Source of the DNA: Sergeia podlipaevii
Taxonomy: Eukaryota; Euglenozoa; Kinetoplastea; Trypanosomatida; Trypanosomatidae
DNA: 64,000 bases
Assembly (NCBI GenBank): GCA_030849805.1
Contig: JASANZ010002216.1
Location: forward strand, 1 to 64,000
Direction of reading: 5' to 3'
Position numbers and translations under genes: made by a program. Positions 18,801-26,900 of this stretch are shown in pieces (position 1 is the stretch's first letter; each line of letters opens with the position of its first letter). The notes below the pieces were generated by a model, which saw only the letters and a program-made list of their open reading frames with translations, did no database searches and was not told where the DNA came from.

Positions 18801-21244
18801 CTCGCTGGAAGGTGTCGATGAAGCTCGCAGGTATCGCTACCCCTCTCAGTAGGTGGCGTAACTTGTGGGTGTAGATGTGCTGGTGAATGAAAATCTGGGA
18901 CCGTGATAGAGTCGTCCACCACAGCCAGAGGAGCCAAAGCGCCTGCATCGCCCAGTGTATGTAGCGCCCCGGTGCTGTCAGCAGCAGACGCAACGCACGC
19001 GTCGCGCTCTAGAGCACCACCGCCACCATCTGTCTTCGCCACGCTCACGAGGAATGGAAATTTCCCACCCCCCACCTCCATATAGGTCGGGTTTATAATC
19101 GCGGTAGAGCTCACGTCCATGGAGGGTACATACTCACGCATGTAGTACTGCGCGACATGGTTAGAGAAGTGCTCTGGTTGCGGTGGTGGACTGATGGAAG
19201 GCATACACTGTAAAACCGATGAGGACCCCTCACTATTGGCGACGTGCATGACAGAAGGAAGCAGGCCGGCATAATATGGTGTGTCCTCAACCAAGATCAT
19301 ATCTCCTTCCATGTTGTTATCTCCATCACCGCCAACACCGCGAGTACTTTTGTGGTCACATGCTTGGCTGTCTTGTACGCGCATTCCCAATTCGTTACCT
19401 TGTCGCTCCCTTCTCTTCTCAACAGTAGTATAATCACTGTTGTTGCTGTTTTGGTAAAGCTGCTCCTTCCAAAAAGCGTCATCGTTCACAATGCTGTTGC
19501 TGCTTATCCTCTTGCTCTTACTGTCGTCGTCGTCAACCGTGCGGAGCAGAATACCCTCGGTTCTTTGCACCTCTCTTGAGCCCACCTGTGACTGTGAGTC
19601 ATCGTCGTACGTGCTCACCTTCTTCGTCTGATCATCTATCGCAGCATCGTTGCAGCCGCGTGGAAGAGGGCTCGTGGCTCTTCCACCACGTGCGAGTGAA
19701 CCAGTGCTGTTTTCAAGACTGCTGCGCCGGCTCTGGGTGCGGCTTGAGTGTGTTGAAGATGATGAAGTCACATCAAGAAAATACATCCCATCAAGGGGCT
19801 GTCCATCACCGGTATGCTCTGCAAAGGTCTGAGCAATCATCAACCCTTGCGGTGCGAAAGCGTGTAGCTCACGCAGCGCACTGCACAGCTCTGTATAGGC
19901 CACATGTAAATCCCTGACCTCTGCCACAATATGCTGTGACGCTCGGTAACGCCGCGAAAGCAGCTTACTTTCTTCTGCTTCACTCGGCAACACGTGTGTC
20001 GCCCGGTGCATGCGCTTGCTAATGTTCTGTAGCGGCTGCGCAATACACAACCACATGAACGCACTCACCAATACAATAAAAAGAATGACGGCGCTTGTGA
20101 TAAATATGTTGACGTCACGAACGCGCTGAAGATCGGCAAAGAAAAACGATTTAGGAGTGAGATCGTTGAAGAGAAAGAACACGCCAGTGTTGGTGGTGTA
20201 GGCAATGTTGGAAGAAACGCTCGTATCTGAAAAAAACACCTCTGCATACACAGCGACTCCCTCTTTGTCTGCGACATTCGGTAGCTTCTCTCTTGCGATG
20301 CTCTCAAATTTCTTCATTGCCTTCACCGACGCATCCGCGATGAAGCATTCTTCATACGGTACGTCGTAGATGATCGTGTTCATGGATCGCATGACAGTCA
20401 AGGACGAAGGAGATAAACCTATCATTTTTTCAAGTTGCACGTCATTGACGACCTCCATCACTGTTGCAATTGCGTGCAGGCATGGCACCCCTTCAGTGGA
20501 TTGATTTCCCTTTCGATTGTCCAGTAGGACGCAATAATAGTGAGCCATAATATGTTCTACATAGCGGTCATGACACTTGACACTCGTCACTCGATCAGTA
20601 TATCGAATTACCAACGGTGACCACCACGTGCGCTGCTTACTGCTAAATAGCGCATCATTCAAGACGAGTGTGTGAAGAAACTGATACGGTGGTTCTCCTC
20701 TAATGGACGATGCTTTGTCCCAGTCGTAGCTTCCTTGAAACATGGTCATGGGCACAACTGTCATGTTGGCGTCTTTGGGGCGATCCTCTGGCGGTGTGCC
20801 GTTCACCAAAGGCCAAGGGTCACGATCAACATAGCAGGCGTGTACCTCCCGCAGACACCCTGTGCTTACAAACTTACCGTATCGTCCGCTGTCCTCCCAG
20901 ATTTCCTCCCCCGACAGCACAAACGCCTCGACAGCCGACCCCGCCGGAAGCAAGTACCCCCACAAGTCACCGTAAGCGCTAACATTAGCGTCTATCGGAA
21001 TTTGACAACCGAAAGCCTTTCGATGTCCAATGGCCCTCACTTGAGCGATCGTAAAGCTTTCCGTCAATGAAATACTTGTATTGACGCCATGCTCTATATG
21101 CAATAACGACATGAGCGCCATTGACCTCACACGTTCCTCCATCGCCTTATCCGTGCGAGTAGCAAAAATGATGACGGTAGTGGCCATCGCCACACACACA
21201 ATCACGGCATACACGCAGACAAGAACTGAAATGCGAAGTGGCAT
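15830..21244 (-). CDS. Receptor-like protein kinase A with class III cyclase-like domain (STE11-like)
   Basis: A 1804-residue protein. Order: membrane helix (about 5-28); outer domain of about 345 residues with many Cys and several NxS/T sites; second helix (about 376-399) followed by a HAMP-like linker; long low-complexity Ser/Asn/His-rich region; a domain shaped like a class III nucleotide cyclase (about 885-1035, with GGVVEAFQPD, FGAH and GTFHVGTCGGHGR); another low-complexity stretch; and a C-terminal kinase (about 1499-1804). The kinase has GSGAFAEV, Lys1528 in ALK, an alpha-C Glu in VVSEV, HADLKPQN (about 1620), DFG (about 1640) and MSPEV, so it should be active, although HRD has become HAD. 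The cyclase-like domain lacks the usual first metal-binding Asp and the Asn/Arg pair, so it is probably not catalytic and may bind a nucleotide or dimerise. The next gene upstream in transcription is a paralogue. Plasma or flagellar membrane is the likely site; the ligand is unknown. Confidence 0.93.
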   Translation of the reverse strand: MPLRISVLVCVYAVIVCVAMATTVIIFATRTDKAMEERVRSMALMSLLHIEHGVNTSISLTESFTIAQVRAIGHRKAFGCQIPIDANVSAYGDLWGYLLPAGSAVEAFVLSGEEIWEDSGRYGKFVSTGCLREVHACYVDRDPWPLVNGTPPEDRPKDANMTVVPMTMFQGSYDWDKASSIRGEPPYQFLHTLVLNDALFSSKQRTWWSPLVIRYTDRVTSVKCHDRYVEHIMAHYYCVLLDNRKGNQSTEGVPCLHAIATVMEVVNDVQLEKMIGLSPSSLTVMRSMNTIIYDVPYEECFIADASVKAMKKFESIAREKLPNVADKEGVAVYAEVFFSDTSVSSNIAYTTNTGVFFLFNDLTPKSFFFADLQRVRDVNIFITSAVILFIVLVSAFMWLCIAQPLQNISKRMHRATHVLPSEAEESKLLSRRYRASQHIVAEVRDLHVAYTELCSALRELHAFAPQGLMIAQTFAEHTGDGQPLDGMYFLDVTSSSSTHSSRTQSRRSSLENSTGSLARGGRATSPLPRGCNDAAIDDQTKKVSTYDDDSQSQVGSREVQRTEGILLRTVDDDDSKSKRISSNSIVNDDAFWKEQLYQNSNNSDYTTVEKRRERQGNELGMRVQDSQACDHKSTRGVGGDGDNNMEGDMILVEDTPYYAGLLPSVMHVANSEGSSSVLQCMPSISPPPQPEHFSNHVAQYYMREYVPSMDVSSTAIINPTYMEVGGGKFPFLVSVAKTDGGGGALERDACVASAADSTGALHTLGDAGALAPLAVVDDSITVPDFHSPAHLHPQVTPPTERGSDTCELHRHLPASPVAAGMPADGNVFKDSIALISPPPRPSHSHRPPTPAFAAPDTSGAAAAAATCSSIVATRLSMPSLLQRTALRPVTCTMMLIRHTYPVVNTQRLCSDVERLMRDVIAVVLRSGGVVEAFQPDVMSVSFGAHCVDAQHARRGIRCALRVSRVLTATQLARTRIALDSGTFHVGTCGGHGRFARVVFGERLDFLHAISQDDVCFGRIITTDRAVQGCTTELAVPIDNIVTRTGRNSNNNNTQKRRTGAHGNHNITAATSASAFNTSNNNINASSSTNISGTDIYPTSSSGCITIDGPTQLFEILDTRRLSHAARRAALAFRHVFTAAVSGSYTQALALLDNPEVPPYDAVIAHRFRTYLRTLLSVTPQRPRYCRFQLPPFEQLGVAEASPRPARRRFPRITLNDLEATNTEEISLVAPLQPSDNHSHISNAFGTHATLSTYSPNTSAAKRGSGSMFFPGDSTRQIHTDDSAHTTTVVTPSGVAAGLSSVGPLAQSASVAHTSSPSFHASVTNTIVGSISISKNAAIGAAGDSSLFSCMELRTEDAAMHDIDNDSQEPLSYGSLTACYSHERSRHHTSDKMKTTARKKLGSTSRFQKTVAFFAGDLDACSESNDTHRRSGNRNRVDGEEEQENNRSGGFFDNDAAGSPTDLDVYEFPVFSIADPNASTYDVEEVGLPMEIRSSSGETWYRLPTAIGSGAFAEVYQAISTRGALIALKCIRLSAHNVNLEDVVSEVNTACKLFHDHIVHYSDWALVGPYLVLFMEYAPGGTLHRIVSMFPDGGLVESVARRYSFDALKGLAYLHKHNIVHADLKPQNILLAADGTCKISDFGSSLSKASAAAACANDVFSLRGTALYMSPEVAAGAAPSMRSDMWSFGITLYEMLTGRLPWQFTGSIRGQVEGKEAPRSDLKGMQDETASSPKTNVDVHTQRDVAKLSDTQFLRALIHGEVAPVVDPQLITSADARTLLCRCFEWQPEKRPRADELLFHPFFCQ
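16142..16426 (-). repeat. Near-identical 285-bp block shared with kinase B (copy 1)
   Basis: Matches 24552-24836 at a constant offset of 8410 with a single difference (T at 16202, C at 24612). It encodes kinase subdomains VIb to IX, from LKGLAYLHKHN to TGRLPW. Identity ends sharply on both sides although the reading frames stay homologous, which points to gene conversion. Confidence 0.95.
16572..16669 (-). repeat. Second conserved block shared with kinase B (copy 1)
   Basis: About 98 bp matching 24979-25076 with only a few visible substitutions. It encodes the alpha-C helix region around NVNLEDVVSEVNTACKLFHDH. The DNA between this block and the 285-bp block is clearly more diverged. Confidence 0.8.
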
Positions 21245-21297
21245 TCTCTTTTTTTTCTCCCCCCCCCCCTCTTATTGTTCACCTGCTTGTTGTTGTT

Positions 21298-21338
21298 CTT
21301 TGATGGAGTGAGTTCCGGTCAAAAAGAAAGAAAAAAAA
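21298..21338 (-). promoter_or_regulatory. Predicted splice acceptor for kinase A
   Basis: On the minus strand a pyrimidine tract (complement of 21321-21338) is followed by the first AG at 21299-21298 in CATCAAAG. This would leave a 53-nt 5' UTR that includes a run of about ten G just before the ATG at 21244. Confidence 0.45.
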
Positions 21339-21458
21339 TGTACAAAAACACGGTCAAACGGAGAGAAAAAAAAAAATTTGAACTCTGCACGTTAGTAAAG
21401 TACAGGACAGTGAGTATCCAGGGATCTCTTCTGTCAAAAAAAAAGGGTAATAATAAAA

Positions 21459-21465
<7 letters not shown>

Positions 21466-21512
<47 letters not shown>

Positions 21513-21513
21513 G
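21466..21513. repeat. (TAA)n microsatellite
   Basis: About 16 uninterrupted copies of TAA in the region upstream of kinase A. Confidence 0.9.
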
Positions 21514-22287
21514 TTACTCCTCGTGGCTCTTTCTCACCTCAAAGTATGCACGTCTGTGTGTGCGTGTGTGTACGCGCGCAGTCTCAAACACTTCACACTG
21601 CTTTCTTTTGACGTTGATGGCACTGCTATGCTGGTACCCTATATATTGAGTAACAAAAGCACACAAGAAAAAAAAAAATTTGTATATACCGCGCTGCTGT
21701 TTGCCTCACTTTAACGTGTAAGAGAAGTTCAATTACTCAAAAGAGAATAGTTCGCAATATATAATAGCAGTTGGGTGCAAAGAGAGGAAAAAAAAAGGCT
21801 GTCACAACAGTAGCAAAAGATTCAAATAGATTCAAAAAAAAAAAGGAAAAGGAAAAAAAAACGATGCCCGCTACAGTGCAAAATTAAAACAGAAATGAAT
21901 AAAAATGAAGGTGAAGGAAATAAAGTATATGTGGTACTTTCATATATACAAACACAATAAGAAGTAAAGAAAAAAAAAAATAACCGCGCACACTCACGCA
22001 CGCGATATATAGAAAAAAAAAAAAAGTAGGTCTACGCTGATATCAGCAAATAGGTTTAAAAAAAAAAAAAAGAATTCAAATGAAATAATTTTTTCTTTTA
22101 AAAGGAAGGCCTGCAAATTAGAAAAAAAAAAAAAATGTCAAGGTGAGAGTGAGGAAGTTTTTTTGCTATGCACCCTCACACACACACAGACCCTGAATAT
22201 CTCTACAGATAAATACTAAAAGAAAAGAATAAAAAATGATGTGAAAGGAAAAGTATCACTATTTAGCTACGCAACCTCACAGTGCTA

Positions 22288-22352
22288 ATAACCCGAAGTC
22301 CGCGTTTTATGTGTGAATGACCGACCCTGTGTTTCTGTGTTTTCCGGGTTAT
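22288..22352. other. Inverted repeat in a GC-richer island
   Basis: ATAACCCG at 22288-22295 pairs with CGGGTTAT at 22345-22352 across a loop of 49 bases. The surrounding 22255-22383 is much richer in GC than the spacer around it and has no convincing reading frame. It could be a small RNA or a UTR structure; no known RNA family is recognised. Confidence 0.3.
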
Positions 22353-23825
22353 CTCTGTCACCACTAGCTGCTGATGATGGGGAGTTTTTTTTTTTAAAAA
22401 AAAAAAAGAGATTTTGAAGAAAAGGTGTCAATATATAGGAGCAAATGCAGATTATGTAAATTATTTTATTTTATTTGTAAAAGAAAATGACGAAAGTATG
22501 CGTGAATCAAAGTTCATTTCTAGCGTGTATGAGCACATTGCTAAATTTCAATTTTTCACCGAAACCAGGTTTCCCTGGACTTAATTTTTTGCTTTTTTTT
22601 TCCTGTTGTTGTTGTTTGTAGCTGTATTGATGAGAGTACTTCAATATCAAAGTAATAATGATTGTTATTATAGTAAAAACATTATATTCTTTACACAATA
22701 ATAGCAATTTATAGATAAATAGTTGAACCAATCACGACATTAAATGTCCCTGACATACACACAAGAAGTAGCAGTTTCAGTTCCAAAGAAAAGATATATA
22801 TATAAATATATTGGGGGACAAAGTGCCAGGAGCGTGTATATATATCTGTCCACCTGGGAAAGCCCCGTAATGTAACAGGAAATTATCAGCATTTTCTCTC
22901 TCCAATATACAGTTTTCTTTCATCTTGCTTATTCCATCTTCATTTTAGAATTGTTATCTTTTTTTTTTCGTTTTTCGTTTCTTTCGTGTGTACAGATGAA
23001 AAAAATATATATGACTACTATTGACAACCGCAAAGTAAAATAAAGCAGAAAAAAAGGTGTTGCTGATACATTTCACTTTAAAAAAAAAAAAGATCATTCG
23101 CACTCACGCGCTCTGGGCACACTTAAGTCTCCCCAAGCGGCCACTGGCTTTCACGTATGCCACTCATTTTTTTTGTGTGTGTGTGCTATGCATTCGCTCT
23201 CTCAAGTGCTCCTCTTCTCCTCTCTTTTCTTCGCATTTTTTAATATTTGATTATTATTATTTTTTTCTTTTTCAAAAAAAAAAATGCACAAAAAAATTAA
23301 AAAAAAATGGCAACAGCAGCTAACACACAATATCAGTTGCAATCCGCCACATACATGCGCACACTTACAGGCATTCCGATGTGCTGAAGCTGCTCTAGTC
23401 ACGAACAAAAGTCCCAACTTGTAGAAGGTAAAGAAAGCAATAGTATATGTTTTCTTAACAAAAAAAAAGAGAACACGAAAATGATACAAAAAGCAAAAGA
23501 AGATAGATCTGCGCATAATGCTCTACTTTCTCTCATACAAGATAGCAATAATAATAATTACTATTATGGCCACCGTGCTGATAGAAAGGGGAAAAAAAAA
23601 GAACTGAAAAGAAATATGTATAACAAATATATATATATAAAGAAAGAAAAAAAAAAACCGTGTATATGATTTTATTTTTCTCCTCTTTTGTGGCTTCTGT
23701 GGAACACTCTGTTGTTGTTGTCGGTGTCTCCATTTTCTCTCTCTCTCTAAGCAAAAAGAAAAGAAAAAAAAATGTTTGACAAATGTGCTGATGTAGCGTA
23801 AGAAGAAAAAAAAAAAAGCAGATAG

Positions 23826-23906
23826 ACACGCATACACATACACACACACACACACATACACACACACACATATACACACACACATACACGCATACACACG
23901 CACACT
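23826..23906. repeat. Imperfect (CA)n microsatellite next to the kinase B stop codon
   Basis: About 80 bp of CA repeat broken by TA and CG steps. It ends within ten bases of the TAG stop of kinase B, so it starts that gene's 3' UTR. Confidence 0.85.
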
Positions 23907-23915
23907 TACGTACTA

Positions 23916-26900
23916 CTACATAATAAAAAAAGGATGATCGACCAGCTCGGAGGCCCTCGGCCGTGTATCTGGATCTACACGTAAGCACAACGAGATGATA
24001 TCATACGCCTCTCTTGAAGGCAAATCAGACTCAATAACGCGCGCCATGATCGTACCCACCGCCAGCCCTTGTACGAAGCGTACGTCGGACAATCCAGATG
24101 CATCCACAAGCTCGCCTGCCCCAACGGAGCTGCTCACGTCGTCAGTGTCATCCTCAAAATTCCCACTGCAGTTCTTCGCGTTCATGAGCTGGCTGCTACT
24201 ATGTTCATTCACCAAAGCCTTCGTCGTTTCATTCTTCTCATCGGCGCCATTCAATTTTGTGACGCCCATCATACGAGCCATATCACTCGCGGCAGCAGTG
24301 TCCACCCGAGGAGGGGGTGCAAGCGCGCTCATGTCGATAGAGACGCTCTCAGTGTTCGTCGGCTCGCGCTCAGTCACCCCTCCCGCCTGCACCGTTTCCA
24401 AATCGCTTTTGCCGTTCCGCTTTGCAGCGTTGTCAAGACCCCGAGCGTTTGATCCTTCATCAGCCCCAGCAAGGAACATCACACTATTGAGAGCACCGTG
24501 ACTCGCCGTGCGGGACTTGCGCTTGCGGCGACGCTTCTCCTTCATCATCTTCCACGGCAGGCGGCCCGTAAGCATCTCATACAGCGTAATGCCGAAGGAC
24601 CACATGTCGCTCCGCATCGACGGCGCCGCACCAGCCGCCACCTCAGGACTCATGTACAGCGCAGTGCCACGCAGACTAAACACATCATTCGCGCACGCAG
24701 CAGCCGCGCTCGCCTTGCTCAAACTGGATCCAAAGTCACTGATCTTGCACGTGCCATCTGCGGCCAGTAATATGTTCTGTGGCTTGAGGTCGGCGTGGAC
24801 GATGTTGTGCTTGTGCAAATACGCCAGACCTTTAAGAGAAGCAAGAGCATAACGCTTGGCGACCTGCACTGTCATGCCGTTGGGAAACGCGTTCATGGCG
24901 GACTTAAGAGTACCAGCTGACATGTAATCCATAATAAGAATCAAGTAAGGGCCAAGGTGAGCCCACCCGGCGTGGTGCACGATGTGATCATGAAACAACT
25001 TGCACGCCGTGTTCACCTCGCTCACAACGTCTTCAAGGTTAACGTTGTTAGCGGAAAGCCGAATGCACTTGAGTGCCATCAAAACACCAGTCTGAGAAAT
25101 GCCAAGGTACACATCTGCAAAGGCGCCAGAGCCGATCGGTTTTGGCATTCGATGCCACATCTCCCCTTGATGATCGACGAAGCACTGCGGGAGACCGGTC
25201 AGCTCCACATCCGCGCCGTTGCCGTTCATGGCAAGACTAGTTCCCTGCCCCACTCCGCCGCCGGGACGACTAATTGGAAAGTTGGTCTCTGCACGTGATC
25301 CACCGGAGTTAATCATGTTCAGGGCAGGGAGCTGCGCACTGCCAGCGTAGCCGTACTCACCACTATCTGCGCCGCCATCACCGCGAATGTTGGCCATCGA
25401 TGCGCTGTTGGCATTTCCGGCATCCCTGTCCTCTTCACCAAACGCGCTCCCTGAAGCACCAAAACCGAAGTTGATAGATGGAGCGGAGTCATTGTTGTTG
25501 TTGTGGTTACCGTTGTTGTTATTGATGTCTGCGAGGGAGAGACGGTTGTACTGGTACTTGGCGGTCCTCTCCTTCACCGCGGTTCCGAGGGGTTCAAATG
25601 TAGGGAGCTGGAAGCGACAGTAGCGGGGTCGCTTGGGGCGAAGTTCCATCAAGTACTTGAGCGCGTTAGCGAATATCGCGCCGAGCTCAGGATCGTAGAG
25701 CCGACCCTTGTTGATAATGCCGAGTGACTTTGCATAATCTCCCTTGACCGCCGCAGCGTACGCGTCTCGGAAGCGTGTGACACCCGCCTTGAACTCCTTA
25801 TCCTTGAGCTTGCGAGCTGCTTGATCAACAACATGGTAGAGCTGAACGCCATACATGCGGTTTCGAGAAGGAATAATATAGTCCACTGGTACGACCATGT
25901 CAGGTGGAAGGCAGACGGCGACCCTGTCGGTGACGATGAGACGACCAAACCCAACGTCGTACTTAATAAGATCAATGCAGAATTCAAAGCGATCGCCAAA
26001 GACAACGCGTGAAATGCGATCGTGTGCGCCACAGTTGCCAACGAAGAATGCGCCCGTGTCGACAACAATATGCATGCGTACGCGGTCTTTCGGCGACATC
26101 AGACGAGACAGAGTGATGGCGCATGCCGTGGCGAGCATGATGTGTCGCGTTTGTGAAGAGTGAGCACCAAAAGAAACGGCAAGAAGATCAGGACGAAACA
26201 CTTCAATGACTCCGCCACTGCGCAGAATTACCTTGACCGCAGTGTTCATCAGCTTCGCCACCTCCTCCTCAAGACTTGTTGTGTTGATGTACCGGAAGGA
26301 GATCGCAAGGACCATGAGAGAGCACGTCACATTCTTGAACTTGTTCACGCCATCAAACTGAATGTCCAATCGCAAAGAAGGTGCCTCCCCGACTGTTGTC
26401 AAGCTGGATCGCATATAGGTAGTAGTAGATGAGTGCGCTGGCATGGTATGAGTGTAAGAGCCAGCAGGCTCTATGTTGTTCTGCGCCATCACGCCATTGG
26501 CGTTCATCATCACACCACCGAGACCTCCATTCTGGAGAGCAGTTTTGCCAACAAACGAAACACGGCGGCGTTCAGCGGGGCTTCCACAAGGCACGTTTGG
26601 GCTAGTGGTATGGAAACCATCCTGATCATTCTGCAGCACTTCGTCGTCGTCGTCACCATCCACGGAGATGAGAGGCACGATGCCATTGTGCATTTCAGTC
26701 TCCTTCTCAGCATTCGACCCGCTACTACGTGGCCTCCCCAAAGATTGCGGAGACGCCACATGTGGAGCCGTCGCAACTGCCGAGTTCGCGCCTGCAGATG
26801 ATGTCGTATTAGCGCCAGTGCCGTTGCTTGCTGCGCACATCATCATACCCGTCGTGCTGACGTCCGTGCATTGACTAAGGCCTCCTCTGCTTATCGCTGC

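Larger units (their letters stand above)
21339..23915. other. Intergenic region between the two receptor kinase genes
   Basis: About 2.6 kb with no supported gene. It holds a TAA repeat (21466-21513), many poly-A tracts, a CA-rich repeat at its right edge (23826-23906), and one island of higher GC at about 22255-22383 that has an inverted repeat. The right part is the 3' UTR of kinase B. Confidence 0.55.

Noticed and set aside
22365..22383. Box C/D snoRNA suggested by TGATGAT
   Set aside because: No D box (CTGA) at suitable spacing and no guide-like arrangement could be seen.
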